DNA of 64,000 nucleotides from JADGHX01 sp035760965 (GCA_035760965.1 DASTRY010000018.1:1-64000); one strand, 5' to 3'; positions 9,168-18,840 are shown, counted from the stretch's first letter. Numbers and translations: made by a program. Notes: generated by a model not told the origin, from the sequence alone.

Positions 9168-10085
9168 ATGGTCGCAAACTTCTGGCGGATGATGCTCGCC
9201 TGGCAGTTTGCGGCCGCGATTGTCATCGCCGTCGGCGCAAGTTGGGTCGTCGATGGGCCGAGCCTCTGGCGCACGGCTCTGTTCGCTCTCGTCGCGTTCG
9301 TCGGCATTCAATATGCGGTGATCTGGCTGACGTTCGCGGTGTCGCGCGTGCTTGCAGGGCCCGAGCCGGCGACACCGGACTTGCGGCAAACGATGCATGC
9401 GGTGCTGACGGAGCCGGTCCATTTCGCGCTCGCGCAGCTCGCGCTGGCTCGTCCGCTCCAGTTGCAGCCTCCGGTGCAAGGAGGCCGCAGTGATGATGTC
9501 GCGCGATCCCCTCTATTGCTGGTGCACGGACTCGCGACGAACCGAGGCATCTGGCGCTGGCTGCTTCCGCGGTTACGCGCAGCGGGTTTCGAGTGCATCC
9601 ATGCCGTCGACCTCGAGCCGATGCGTGCGGATATCGATGTACTCGCACGGAGTCTCGTGCGTGAGGTGCAGCAGATCCGGGATCTGCACATGGGCGCGCG
9701 CATCACGATCATCGCGTACAGCATGGGCGGACTCATCGCGCGCGCCGCGCTCGGCGCTCTGCCCGCAGGGGCAATCCGTCACATCATCACCATCGGCACG
9801 CCGCATCATGGCGCCGCGATCGCTCGCACGCTGAGCTGGGCATGCGCGAAGCAGATGTGCCCGGGCGCGACGTGGCTCACTGCGTTGAACGAGCTGCAGG
9901 AAGGCCGGCTACCGGTTCCCATGACCGCGATACGCAGTCGAGAAGACAATCTCGTCCGACCCACAGCGAGCGCGAAGCTCCATGGCGCGAGATGCTTGGA
10001 GGTTCGCGGGCTCGGCCACTTCGGGCTGTTGATCTCCGGTAGGTCGCTCGACTGCGTGCTGCGCTCGTTGCGGGAGGTAGCGTGA
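9168..10085 (+). CDS. Membrane-anchored alpha/beta hydrolase (triacylglycerol lipase-like)
   Basis: 305 residues from ATG 9168. The start is placed here because the sequence opens directly into two hydrophobic helices (about residues 9-28 and 37-58), consistent with an N-terminal membrane hairpin. The hydrolase domain begins with LLLVHGLATNRGIW (oxyanion HG). The nucleophile elbow is AYSMGG with Ser near residue 185, followed by the IGTPHHG motif typical of EstA/LipA-like lipases. A late GLGHFGLL supplies the likely catalytic His near residue 284. The first glycine of the GxSxG elbow is alanine, a known variation. Its stop overlaps the GTG of the next gene (GTGA). In this operon it is the best candidate for wax ester or acylglycerol hydrolysis. 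Confidence 0.88.
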   Translation: MVANFWRMMLAWQFAAAIVIAVGASWVVDGPSLWRTALFALVAFVGIQYAVIWLTFAVSRVLAGPEPATPDLRQTMHAVLTEPVHFALAQLALARPLQLQPPVQGGRSDDVARSPLLLVHGLATNRGIWRWLLPRLRAAGFECIHAVDLEPMRADIDVLARSLVREVQQIRDLHMGARITIIAYSMGGLIARAALGALPAGAIRHIITIGTPHHGAAIARTLSWACAKQMCPGATWLTALNELQEGRLPVPMTAIRSREDNLVRPTASAKLHGARCLEVRGLGHFGLLISGRSLDCVLRSLREVA

Positions 10086-10765
10086 GCGCGCAATCCGCGA
10101 GCGATCTGGATCGCCTGCTTGCGCGTCGGCGAGAGCTCATGTCGCGCGATACGGCGACGGCGAGCTTCCAGTCGCGCCTGCGCGAGCTGCGTGAGTGGCA
10201 AGCGGCGCGCCTCGCGCGCACGTACGCGGACCTTCACGAGAATCCCCGCTACGCGCAGGCCGTCGACTTCTTTCTGAGCGACCTGTACGGCCCGCACGAT
10301 TTCGCCGCGCGCGAGCGCGAGATGATGCGCGCGTGGCGCTTTCTCAGGCGCTCCCTGCCGGAAGCGCCGTTGCACGCGCTCGGGCGCGCCCTCGAGCTCG
10401 ACGTCCTCACGGCCGAGCTGGATCACGCGATGGTGGCGGCACTGCCTTCGGGAGCCTGGACCGAAAGCTCGTATGCGCAGGCGTATCGGCGCGTGGGCCG
10501 GCGTCCCGACCGCGAGCGCCAGATCGAGCTCGCGATCCGCTCGGGCGAAGATCTCGATCGCGCGGTCCGGCATCCTTGGATCGGCGTCGTGCTCAAAACG
10601 GCCCACGCCCCCGCGCATGCCGCCGGCTTCGGCGTGCTGCAGGACTTCATCGAGCGCGGCTATCGGGCGTTCAAAGCGATGGGCGGCGCCCGCGAATTTC
10701 TCGCGGTGATCCGCGAGCGCGAGACCGCACTGATGGAGGCGCTGTTCTCCGGCGCACGCAAATGA
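10082..10765 (+). CDS. FFLEELY-motif family protein, function unknown
   Basis: 227 residues, all-alpha, no signal peptide. It contains FFLSDLYGPHDF at residues 63-74, which matches the family that databases name after the FFLEELY motif. Such proteins occur near lipases and GMC oxidoreductases in alkane- and lipid-degrading proteobacteria. The GTG start overlaps the lipase stop, and its own stop overlaps the next ATG (ATGA), so it is translationally coupled on both sides and is certainly part of the operon. Biochemical role unknown; a lipid-handling or partner function is inference from context. Confidence 0.8.
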   Translation: MSAQSASDLDRLLARRRELMSRDTATASFQSRLRELREWQAARLARTYADLHENPRYAQAVDFFLSDLYGPHDFAAREREMMRAWRFLRRSLPEAPLHALGRALELDVLTAELDHAMVAALPSGAWTESSYAQAYRRVGRRPDRERQIELAIRSGEDLDRAVRHPWIGVVLKTAHAPAHAAGFGVLQDFIERGYRAFKAMGGAREFLAVIRERETALMEALFSGARK

Positions 10766-12390
10766 AGGCGGCGGCCTACGACTTCATCATCATCGGCGCC
10801 GGCTCCGCCGGATGCGTGCTGGCGAACCGTCTTTCGGCGGATCGCCACGTGCGTGTGCTGTTGCTCGAAGCGGGCGGGCGCGATACGAATCCACTGATCC
10901 ATATGCCCGCCGGGCTCGCCGGTCTCGTGTTCAACGAGCGCATCAACTGGCACTACTGCACGGAGCCCGAGCCCAATCTGTTCGGGCGCAAGCTGTACTG
11001 GCCGCGCGGTCGCGTGCTCGGCGGCAGCAGCTCGATCAATGCGATGTGCTACACGCGCGGCCACGCGCGGGACTACGACGAGTGGGCGGAGCTCACGAGT
11101 GACCGCTGGAGCTACCGCAACGTGCTGCCGGCGTTCCGCAAAGCGGAGGATCAGGCACGCGGCGCCAACGAGTTTCACGGCGTGGGCGGCCCGCTCGCGG
11201 TCGAAGACCTGAGGTACCGCAATCCTTTGAGCGCCGTGTTCGTCGAAGCGGGCGTCGAGGTTGGGATTCCGCCGAACGACGACTTCAACGCTGCCGAGCA
11301 GACTGGCATCGGGTTCTACCAACTGACCCAAAAGCACGGGCGACGATGCAGTACGGCCGTCGCATACCTGCATCCCGTCCGTTCTCGGCCCAATCTCACC
11401 GTGTACGTTCACAGCCTCGTGACTCGCATCCTCTTTAGGGCGGGAAAGGCCTGGGGTGTCGAGTATGTTCGCGAGGGAAGCTTGCACGTAGCGCACGCGG
11501 AGCGTGAGGTGATTCTCACGGCGGGCGCGGTCGCCTCACCGCAGATCCTCATGCTCTCCGGCGTCGGGCCTGTCAGCGAGCTCGAGCGCCACGGGATCCC
11601 GATCGTCGCGCGCTCGGACGAAGTGGGCGCCAACCTTCAGGATCACCTCGACTTCTGCACGCTCTTCAAGTGCACGAAGCCCATCACGTACGACTTTGGC
11701 CGCGCGCGCCAAGCGGGGGTCGCGCTCAGATACTTCGTCACTCGTTCCGGTCCCGGTGTGAGCAACATCGCCGAAGCGGGCGCGTTCGTGCGCACGCATC
11801 TGGCGCCGGACGAGCGGCCCGACGTGCAGCTGCACTTCGTGCCGGCACAGCTCGACGATCACGGGCGCAATCGACTACCTGGGCACGGCTTCACACTGCA
11901 TGCATGCGGGCTGCGCCCGCGCAGTCGCGGTCGCATCACGCTACGTTCCAGGGCGCCGGATGCGCGCCCGCGTATCCAGCCGTGTTATTTGAGCGAGCCG
12001 CACGATCTGCAGGTGATCCTGGAAGGTGTGCGCATTTGTCGGGAGATCGCGCATGCGCGCGCGTTTGCCGGCTACCGCGGCGCGGAAGTATTTCCCGGAG
12101 AAGGGATCACCGCGCCGGCGGATGTCGAGCGCATCGTGCGGCAGAAGGCCGAAACGATTTACCACCCAGCGGGTACGTGTCGCATGGGGAGCGATGCGAG
12201 CTCCGTGGTCGACTGCCGGCTGCGCGTGCGGAATGTACAGAACCTGCGGGTCGTCGACGCATCCGTGATGCCTCGACTCATCGGCGGCAATACGAATGCG
12301 CCCGTCGTGATGATTGCGGAACAGGCCGCGGCGGACATTCTCGGAACTGCAACCGTGAGCCGCGCGGCTCACGAGCCCGCCTCGAGCTGA
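10762..12390 (+). CDS. GMC-family alcohol dehydrogenase (AlkJ/choline dehydrogenase-like)
   Basis: 542 residues from ATG 10762, chosen because the FAD-binding GAGSAG falls at residues 12-17 as the family requires. FAD-dependent oxidation of an alcohol to the aldehyde, normally passing electrons to the respiratory chain. GMC signature 1 (RGRVLGGSSSINAMCYTRG) lies near residue 90, signature 2 (TAGAVASPQILMLSGVG) near residue 255, and the C-terminal catalytic pair is visible as HPAGTCRMG and NTNAPVVMIAEQAAD. AlkJ-type members oxidise medium- and long-chain alcohols, which suits release of fatty alcohol from wax ester by the upstream lipase. Choline as substrate is less likely because no betaine-aldehyde dehydrogenase or choline transporter is nearby. 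Confidence 0.92.
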   Translation: MKAAAYDFIIIGAGSAGCVLANRLSADRHVRVLLLEAGGRDTNPLIHMPAGLAGLVFNERINWHYCTEPEPNLFGRKLYWPRGRVLGGSSSINAMCYTRGHARDYDEWAELTSDRWSYRNVLPAFRKAEDQARGANEFHGVGGPLAVEDLRYRNPLSAVFVEAGVEVGIPPNDDFNAAEQTGIGFYQLTQKHGRRCSTAVAYLHPVRSRPNLTVYVHSLVTRILFRAGKAWGVEYVREGSLHVAHAEREVILTAGAVASPQILMLSGVGPVSELERHGIPIVARSDEVGANLQDHLDFCTLFKCTKPITYDFGRARQAGVALRYFVTRSGPGVSNIAEAGAFVRTHLAPDERPDVQLHFVPAQLDDHGRNRLPGHGFTLHACGLRPRSRGRITLRSRAPDARPRIQPCYLSEPHDLQVILEGVRICREIAHARAFAGYRGAEVFPGEGITAPADVERIVRQKAETIYHPAGTCRMGSDASSVVDCRLRVRNVQNLRVVDASVMPRLIGGNTNAPVVMIAEQAAADILGTATVSRAAHEPASS

Positions 12391-12454
12391 GCGCCGACTT
12401 CCAGATGCAGGGTGCATCGCGCGGCGCGCACGCCCCGAGCCTCATCGAGTGGGA

Positions 12455-14998
12455 CTACGCAGCAACCAGGAAGCGTCTTGCGATGCGGCGCTTCACGACT
12501 TCGACCAAGGCAAGGTAAGTCGCGACGACGGCAGCGAGGAACGCGAAGTACTTCACCGGCAGCGGCACCAATCCGAGCGGCGCGCCGAGCGGTGTGTAGG
12601 GCAGGGCTATACCGATCAGCACGACCAGGACCGTCGTGATTGCGAGCGGTCCGCTCGGTCGATCGCGCCACGGCCGGCCCACAGTACGGATGACGAACAG
12701 CACTAACGTCTGCGTGGCGAGCGATTCGACGAACCATCCTGTTTGGAAGGCCTCCGCGCCGAAACCGAACACGTACAGCAGGACGAAGAAGGTCAGGAAG
12801 TCGTAGAGCGAGCTGACCGGTCCCACGACGAGCATGAAATTGCGGATGACTCGCGCATCCCAGCGCTGCGGTCGTCGGATCAGCGCGGCATCGACGTTGT
12901 CCGTCGGAATCGTCACCTGCGCGAGGTCGTAGAGGAAGTTGTTCAGCAGAATCTGCGTCGGCCGCATCGGGAGGAAGGGCAGCCAGAGCGCGGCACCCGC
13001 CATGCTGAACATGTTGCCGAAGTTCGAGCTGGTCCCCATCAGCAGATACTTCAGCACGTTTCCGAACGAGCGCCGGCCCGCGACGATACCGGCGTGCAGC
13101 ACATCGAGCCGACGCTCGAGCAGGATGATGTCCGCGGCCTCGCGCGCGACGTCCACCGCACCCGCCGCCGAGATGCCGACGTCCGCACCGTGCAGCGAGG
13201 GCGCGTCGTTGATGCCGTCACCGAGGAATCCGACGACATGACCCTGCGTGCGCAACATGCGCAGCACGCGGTATTTCTGCGCCGGTGACAATCGAGCGTA
13301 CACGTCGACGGACTCCACGAGCTGCGCGAGCGCCGCAACATCCATCGATTCGAGCTCGCTACCCACGACGACGCGCTCCGTCGCGAGGCCCGCCTGAGCG
13401 CAAACGTAACGCGTGACCTGCTCGTTGTCGCCGCTCAGGATCTTCACGCGCACGCCGTCCTGCGCGAGCTGACGGATACAGTCCGCAACGCCTTCGAGCA
13501 TCGGGTCCGCGAACGTGATGTAGCCCGCGAAGATGAGGCCCTGCTCGTCGGCGACCGTGAATCCGTTCGGTACGTCGACTGGTTTGTAAGCCACTGCCAG
13601 CACGCGCAGCCCGCGCTCGCTCAGCGCGCGAAAGACGCGCTCGCACTGCTGCCCGGTCATCCCGTCGAGCGTTCGCGTCGTGCCACCCGCCTCGTAGTTT
13701 GTGCAGATCGGAAGGATGTTCTCTGGCGCCCCTTTGCTGATGAGCAACCGCTGCGACCCGCACCGCACGACGACGGAGAGTCGCCGACGCTCGAAGTCGA
13801 ACGGCAGCTCGTCGGTCTTCTCCGAGTCCGCAGGCAGTTCCGCGTGGATCGCCCGCCAGCGCTGCAGGATCGCCTCGTCCAGCGGGCTCTTGATTCCGGT
13901 CTCGAACGTGCTGTTCAGCGCCGCGAGCGCGAGCGGCCGCTGCGACTCGACGCCGAGCGGGTCGAGCGACTGTTCGGCGGACATCGCACCGACCGTGAGC
14001 GTGCCGGTCTTGTCGGTGCAGAGGACGTCGATGCTGCCGAGGTTCTGAATCGCGGGAAGATGCTTGACGATGACCTTCGCGCGCGCCATCTGCAGGGCGC
14101 CTTGAGCGAGCGTCACCGTCGTGATCATCGGCAGGAACTCGGGAGTGAGGCCGACGGCCAGCGCGACGGCGAACAGCAACGACTGAAATGCATCTCGCCC
14201 GACGGCAATGTTCACGATGAGCACGAACAGGACGAAGAACATCACCATTCGCAGGATCAGCAGCGAGTAGCGGCGCATGCCGCGCTCGAAGTCCGTCTCG
14301 TCGGGACGAGCCGCGAGCTGCTCGACGATGGTGCCGTACGCGGTGTCGGCGCCTGCCGCGTACACAACGGCCGTGGCCGTGCCGCTGACGATAGATGTGC
14401 CGAGGAACACGAGGGCGGGGCTGTTGGCGCCGGTGTCAGTGAGCTCGCCGGGTTCTGCACGCTTCTCCGTGGGCAGCGACTCGCCGGTGAGCGCCGCTTG
14501 CTGGACGTGCAAGTCACTCGCTTGCAGAAGCCGTGCGTCGGCGGGCACCAGATCGCCTGCGCAGAGCCGGATGACATCGCCGGGGACGACCTCCCGACGC
14601 GGCACTTCGATCCAGCGGCCGTCGCGACGGACGGTGGCCGTCAGTGCCAGCGTCTCTTGCAGCGTTCGCATCGCGCGCTCGGAGCGGAACGTTTGCCAGA
14701 AATAGAGCCCGCTGCTCATGAGCACCATTGTCGTGATGATGATGGCATCCGGCACGGCGCCGAGCGCCGCCGACGCGCCCGCCGCGACGAGCAGAATCAA
14801 GTTGAGCGGGTTCGCGGTTGCGCGCAGCAGGTCCCGCGCGATGAACCGCAGATGCGAGTGGCGCGGCTCGTTGCTCCCGCGCAGGGCGAGCCGCTGCTCG
14901 GCATCGGTGGCGCTCAGTCCGTCAGCGGAGGAACCGAGCTGATGGAGAAGATCCCCGAGCGCAGCACTGCTGACGCCGGCGAATGTCGCAGACGCCAT
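12455..14998 (-). CDS. mgtA: P-type ATPase, Mg2+-importing MgtA/MgtB type
   Basis: 847 residues. A P3B-like P-type ATPase that imports divalent cations at the inner membrane. Visible elements are the actuator LTGESLPTEK, the phosphorylation loop CTDKTGTLT, and the hinge GDGINDAPSL. Membrane helices fall in two early pairs and a C-terminal bundle. The stretch VALAVGLTPEFLPMITTVTLAQG before the phosphorylation site is diagnostic of MgtA/MgtB rather than of copper or zinc pumps. The N-terminus is slightly shorter than E. coli MgtA (about 898 residues). It starts 7 bp after the stop of a diheme cytochrome c on the same strand, so it is read from that cytochrome's promoter, which carries candidate site C. 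A P-type ATPase (CtpF) is likewise part of the mycobacterial DosR regulon. Confidence 0.9.
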   Translation of the reverse strand: MASATFAGVSSAALGDLLHQLGSSADGLSATDAEQRLALRGSNEPRHSHLRFIARDLLRATANPLNLILLVAAGASAALGAVPDAIIITTMVLMSSGLYFWQTFRSERAMRTLQETLALTATVRRDGRWIEVPRREVVPGDVIRLCAGDLVPADARLLQASDLHVQQAALTGESLPTEKRAEPGELTDTGANSPALVFLGTSIVSGTATAVVYAAGADTAYGTIVEQLAARPDETDFERGMRRYSLLILRMVMFFVLFVLIVNIAVGRDAFQSLLFAVALAVGLTPEFLPMITTVTLAQGALQMARAKVIVKHLPAIQNLGSIDVLCTDKTGTLTVGAMSAEQSLDPLGVESQRPLALAALNSTFETGIKSPLDEAILQRWRAIHAELPADSEKTDELPFDFERRRLSVVVRCGSQRLLISKGAPENILPICTNYEAGGTTRTLDGMTGQQCERVFRALSERGLRVLAVAYKPVDVPNGFTVADEQGLIFAGYITFADPMLEGVADCIRQLAQDGVRVKILSGDNEQVTRYVCAQAGLATERVVVGSELESMDVAALAQLVESVDVYARLSPAQKYRVLRMLRTQGHVVGFLGDGINDAPSLHGADVGISAAGAVDVAREAADIILLERRLDVLHAGIVAGRRSFGNVLKYLLMGTSSNFGNMFSMAGAALWLPFLPMRPTQILLNNFLYDLAQVTIPTDNVDAALIRRPQRWDARVIRNFMLVVGPVSSLYDFLTFFVLLYVFGFGAEAFQTGWFVESLATQTLVLFVIRTVGRPWRDRPSGPLAITTVLVVLIGIALPYTPLGAPLGLVPLPVKYFAFLAAVVATYLALVEVVKRRIARRFLVAA

Positions 14999-15005
14999 GC
15001 GTATG

Positions 15006-15701
15006 TCAACGGGTCGTGCGCTGTGGGTGCGATGACAAGTCCGGACTCATGCGTGAGAGGTAGTCCGCGATTCCGCGAAGCTGCGTCGGCGTGAAGCCGC
15101 GTAGCCGCTCGACGTGAGCCGGGTCCATCCCGGGGCGCTGTCCGGCGGCCGTTTCAGTGAGCTGGCGGAGCAGATACGCATAGTGCTGGCCGGCGAGTCG
15201 CGGGCGCAGCCGGAGCACGTCCCCTTGCCCGAGCGGACCATGGCATGCCTCGCACACTCTGAAGTAGGCGCTCGCGCCTTCCGAGAGCGCCGTGCCATCG
15301 CCGATTCCCTCAGTGGATGGGAATCGAGGCAGGCTCGACGCGTACGCGGCAACGTCGGTCAGGTCCTGCGCGGTCGGCAAGTGATGGCGGTCGGTGAAGT
15401 GTGCCATGCGCTCGTCCCAGCGGCGGTCGTGCCGGAAGTCCACGAGCTGCTTGAGGATGACGGAGCCGTGCTGACCGGCAATCGCCGGGATCGCGCCATC
15501 GGCGGTTCCGCGGCCCTGTGGCCCGTGGCACGCCGCGCAGGTCCCGAACAGCTCCGCGCCGTGGAGGCGATCGGGCGTCAACTGCGCGGCCGCTCGAAAC
15601 TCCGCAAGCGCCGCAGCGCCCGCTGGATCGGCCGCCTGCGATGCAGGCCCGAGTGACGCCGCAAGCAGGGAGGCGACCATGAGAGTGCCGATTTTGCGCA
15701 T
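15006..15701 (-). CDS. Periplasmic diheme cytochrome c (c4-like)
   Basis: 231 residues from ATG 15701, chosen because it gives a clean signal peptide (MRKIGTLMVASLLAASLGPASQA). A longer frame reaches 15785 but adds unrelated residues. There are two class I haem domains, CAACH at residues 55-59 and CEACH at 150-154, each followed by the GPxGxG and xAGQH motifs of the c4/c553 group. It should shuttle electrons in the periplasm, probably to a terminal oxidase. It heads an operon with the MgtA-like ATPase and has a candidate FixJ-type site 52 bp upstream. Closely related diheme proteins are encoded at 49118-49744, 53246-53917 and 61949-62620. Confidence 0.92.
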   Translation of the reverse strand: MRKIGTLMVASLLAASLGPASQAADPAGAAALAEFRAAAQLTPDRLHGAELFGTCAACHGPQGRGTADGAIPAIAGQHGSVILKQLVDFRHDRRWDERMAHFTDRHHLPTAQDLTDVAAYASSLPRFPSTEGIGDGTALSEGASAYFRVCEACHGPLGQGDVLRLRPRLAGQHYAYLLRQLTETAAGQRPGMDPAHVERLRGFTPTQLRGIADYLSRMSPDLSSHPQRTTR

Positions 15702-15753
15702 GGGTAGGTCCTTGGCGTGCGTGCCCATCGTGAACGGACACGCTCCGCGAACC

Positions 15754-15772
15754 CATAGGGAGTTCTGCGCAA
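15754..15772 (-). promoter_or_regulatory. Candidate FixJ-type operator (site C) before cytochrome c-mgtA
   Basis: Read leftward, TTGCGCAGAACTCCCTATG is identical over its first 12 bases to the site in front of hsp20 (TTGCGCAGAACTACGGATG). It lies 52 bp upstream of the cytochrome ATG. A second related stretch (GAACTACCTAGG) lies near base 15795. Confidence 0.55.
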
Positions 15773-15829
15773 CCGCGACGGGCAAACCCAGGAGAACTAC
15801 CTAGGACGCGACGCCCTCGAGCTTCGAAG

Positions 15830-15990
15830 GCGGCAAGCACCGACCGAGCGCGCGATGAGAGCGCGCGCGCCAAGAGACGGCGGCTAAGCCCGACTACGCA
15901 GAGGCCGAGCGCGCCATGAGATCGAGCGCGCTGAGACAGCGCGTTCCCCGAGACCGAGCGCGGCCAAGTCGCGCTCGGCGCGGCGAGTCG
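15830..15990. repeat. Degenerate GAGCGCG-rich repeat stretch
   Basis: Intergenic DNA between the cytochrome promoter and the 3' end of the GH63-like gene. Variants of CCGAGCGCG recur near 15843, 15903, 15951 and 15972, three of them followed by CATGAGA, ATGAGA or CTGAGA-like tails. No coding potential on either strand is convincing. It may act as a transcription barrier after the leftward glucosidase gene, or may be simple-sequence drift. Confidence 0.45.
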
Positions 15991-16002
15991 GGGCGCTGGT
16001 CG

Positions 16003-18840
16003 TCAGCGCTCCGCAGCCACCTCGACCGGCGCGCGTCCGGTGACGCTCTCGTGCATCATCTCGGCGCCGAGCTGCAACTTGCCGGTCTCCAGCGCGCGTT
16101 CCGGCGTCATGCGCGCGAACAGGTCCAGCAATCGGGCGATGATGCCCGTCCACCCGGTCTGATGACTGGCCCCGAGGCCCGCGCCGTTGTCGCCATGGAA
16201 GTACTCGTAGAAGAGGATGTAGTCCTTCCAGTGCGCGTCCTCCTGGAACTTGCGCGTGCCGCCGTAAACCGGCCTGTGTCCCGCGGCATCCCGCGCGAAG
16301 ATATTCGTCAAGCGTCGTGTGATCTCCTGCGCGACCTCGTACAGCGTCATCTTCTTGCCCGACCCGGTCGGACATTCGACGCGCAGCTCGTCGCCGTAAA
16401 ATTGATACAGGTTCAGCAGCGCCCGGATCAGCAGACCGTTCACGGGCATCCAGATCGGACCGCGCCAGTTCGAATTCCCGCCGAACATGCCGGTATTCGA
16501 TTCGGCCGGCAGATACTGCACTTTGTACTCTTGTCCGCCGACCCAGATGGAGCAGGGATGCTCGAGATGGTACTTCGAGAGCGAGCGAATGCCGTAGGGG
16601 CTGAGGAACTCGTTCTCGTCCAGCATGTAGGCGAGAATCCGCTCGATCTTCTCCTTGTTGCACACCGAGAGCAGGCGCCGGCCGCGGTAGCCGACGAACT
16701 TGTCGTCGAGTGGCGCAATGTGAGATAGCAATGCCGCGTGGCGCTTCTTGAGCAGCTCGATCCCCGCCATGAGGCGGGGGTGTCGCTGCAAGATGCCGGT
16801 CGGCTCGAACACCGTCGAGGCGCAGAGCGGCAGCAATCCCACCATCGAGCGCACCTTCATCCGCATGTTCTCGCCGTTCGGCAGATGCAGCACGTCGTAG
16901 AAGAATCCGTCCTGCGCATCCCACAGCTCATCGTGATTGTCACCGATGCGATCCATCGCATAGGCGATCCACATGAAGTGCTCGAGCAGCCGATAGACCG
17001 CGCCCTCGTAGATCGGGTCGTGCTCCAGCAGGATGAGCGCGATCTCGAGCATGTTCTCGCAGTAGAACGCCATCCAGGCGGTGCCGTCGGCCTGATCGAG
17101 ATGGCCGCCGCTCGGCAGCGGCGCGCTGCGGTCGAAGAGCCCGATGTTGTCGAGACCGAGGAACCCGCCCGCGAACACGTTGCGCCCCTGCGGGTCCTTG
17201 CGATTGAGCCACCAGTTGAAGTTGAGCATCAATCCCTGGAAGGACTCCGCGAGGAAGCGGATGTCCGAGCGACCGAGCTGCCGTTCGAGATTGAACAGGA
17301 AGAGCGTCGCCCATGCGTGTACGGGCGGATTCACGTCCGAGAAGTTCCACTCGTACGCCGGTAGCTGCCCGTTCGGATGCGCATACAGCGACCGCTGCAT
17401 CAGCAGCAGCTGGTCTTTCGCGAAGTCGAAGTCGGCCAGCGACAGCGCCAGGGTATGGAACGCGAGGTCCCACGCCGCGTACCAGGGGTACTCCCACTTG
17501 TCCGGCATCGAGATGATGTCGCTGTTGAGCATGTGGAACCACTCGGTGTTCCGCGTCGTGCTCCGGCCGTTGGCGAGCGGGTGCGCGTGGTGCTCCTCGA
17601 GCCAGCGGTCCAGATCGAAGTAGTAGAACTGCTTGCTCCAGAGCATGCCCGCGATGGCCTGGCGGTGGATCCGTCGCTCGTCCTCGCTCAGCTTGGAAGG
17701 TGTGATCCGCGCGAAGAACTCGTCCGCCTCCGCGCGGCGCTGCTCGAACGTCGCGTCGAACATGCCGAACGGATCGGCGAGGGCCTGCGCCCCGAGCCGC
17801 AGTCTCAGCACGGCTTTGCCTCGCGCGGGAACCTGCAGCCGGTAGCACGCCGCGGCTTTCGTGCCGGTTCTCGCCGGATTCACAGCGTCCTTGTTTCCGT
17901 GAACGACATACTCGTGAAAAGCGTCCTTCACGTAGCGCTGGGCATTCGGCTGGCGCCACAGGCGTTGCGTGTTGCTGTCGTTTTCGGTGAACAGCAGCTC
18001 CGGATGGCCGTCGCACTGGAGCGTGTACTCGCCGAGTGGCCTGTGGAGCAGGCGCTGGAGCAGCTCCCCCGAAGGTCGGTGTGTCGCGCGAATCTCACCG
18101 CGATCCGTGGCGCGCAGCGAGGGTCGGTAGTCGTCCGTGCCCCACGCCCATGTGTTGCGAAACCATAGCGTCGGCAGCACGTGCAGCTCGGCGGCGTCGG
18201 GGCCGCGGTTTTCGATCGTGATGCGGATCAGCAGGTCCTCGGGCGCCGCTTTGGCGTACTCGACGAACACATCGAAATAGCGGTCGTCGTCGAACACGCC
18301 GGTGTCGATCAGCTCGTACTCCAGCTCTTCGCGGCTGCGGGCGCGGTTCGTCTCGATCAGGTTCAGATAGGGATACTCCGCCTGCGGGTACTTGTAGAGA
18401 TACTTCATGTACGAATGCGTCGGCGTGCTGTCGACGTAGAAGTAGTATTCCTTCACGTCCTCGCCATGATTGCCCTCGCTGTTCGTGAGCCCGAACATGC
18501 GCTCCTTGAGAATCGGATCGCGACCGTTCCAGAGCGCGAGCGCGAAGCACAGCTGCTGCCGGTCGTCGCTGATACCGGCAATGCCATCCTCGCCCCATCG
18601 ATAGGCGCGCGAACGCGCTTGGTCGTGAGTGAAGTAGTTCCACGCGTTCCCATCGGCGCTGTAGTCCTCGCGTACCGTTCCCCATTGGCGCTCGCTCAGA
18701 TACGGGCCCCACTTCTTCCAGGGGACCTCCTTTTCGCGCGCTTCGTTGAGACGCAGCTGCTCGCGCGTCTCCAGATGCTCGGTAGTTTTCTGAGGCACGG
18801 TCGTGCTCTCCTCGGTGCCGATCGACGCGGTGGACTCCAT
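16003..18840 (-). CDS. GH63-like glucosidase (MGH1/mannosyl-oligosaccharide glucosidase family)
   Basis: 945 residues, cytoplasmic (no signal peptide). It resembles the large bacterial proteins annotated as glucosidase or mannosyl-oligosaccharide glucosidase. The N-terminal 350 residues are a beta-rich domain with RAYRWGEDGIAGISDD and NRGPDAAELHVLPTLWFRN. The C-terminal (alpha/alpha)6 barrel includes WEYPWYAAWDLAFHT, the segment that carries the catalytic acid in this family, then DVNPPVHAW and NSNWRGPIWMPVN. Its likely substrate is an alpha-glucoside such as glucosylglycerate, trehalose-like sugars or an oligosaccharide; sequence alone does not decide. It may belong to storage-carbohydrate turnover. 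It shares a TTGGACnAAGGnCC element upstream with the adjacent outer-membrane gene. Confidence 0.85.
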   Translation of the reverse strand: MESTASIGTEESTTVPQKTTEHLETREQLRLNEAREKEVPWKKWGPYLSERQWGTVREDYSADGNAWNYFTHDQARSRAYRWGEDGIAGISDDRQQLCFALALWNGRDPILKERMFGLTNSEGNHGEDVKEYYFYVDSTPTHSYMKYLYKYPQAEYPYLNLIETNRARSREELEYELIDTGVFDDDRYFDVFVEYAKAAPEDLLIRITIENRGPDAAELHVLPTLWFRNTWAWGTDDYRPSLRATDRGEIRATHRPSGELLQRLLHRPLGEYTLQCDGHPELLFTENDSNTQRLWRQPNAQRYVKDAFHEYVVHGNKDAVNPARTGTKAAACYRLQVPARGKAVLRLRLGAQALADPFGMFDATFEQRRAEADEFFARITPSKLSEDERRIHRQAIAGMLWSKQFYYFDLDRWLEEHHAHPLANGRSTTRNTEWFHMLNSDIISMPDKWEYPWYAAWDLAFHTLALSLADFDFAKDQLLLMQRSLYAHPNGQLPAYEWNFSDVNPPVHAWATLFLFNLERQLGRSDIRFLAESFQGLMLNFNWWLNRKDPQGRNVFAGGFLGLDNIGLFDRSAPLPSGGHLDQADGTAWMAFYCENMLEIALILLEHDPIYEGAVYRLLEHFMWIAYAMDRIGDNHDELWDAQDGFFYDVLHLPNGENMRMKVRSMVGLLPLCASTVFEPTGILQRHPRLMAGIELLKKRHAALLSHIAPLDDKFVGYRGRRLLSVCNKEKIERILAYMLDENEFLSPYGIRSLSKYHLEHPCSIWVGGQEYKVQYLPAESNTGMFGGNSNWRGPIWMPVNGLLIRALLNLYQFYGDELRVECPTGSGKKMTLYEVAQEITRRLTNIFARDAAGHRPVYGGTRKFQEDAHWKDYILFYEYFHGDNGAGLGASHQTGWTGIIARLLDLFARMTPERALETGKLQLGAEMMHESVTGRAPVEVAAER

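Noticed and set aside
15797..15806. Additional FixJ-type site (ACTACCTAGG)
   Set aside because: The left half of the motif does not fit, and no rightward gene follows. Kept only as a note under site C.
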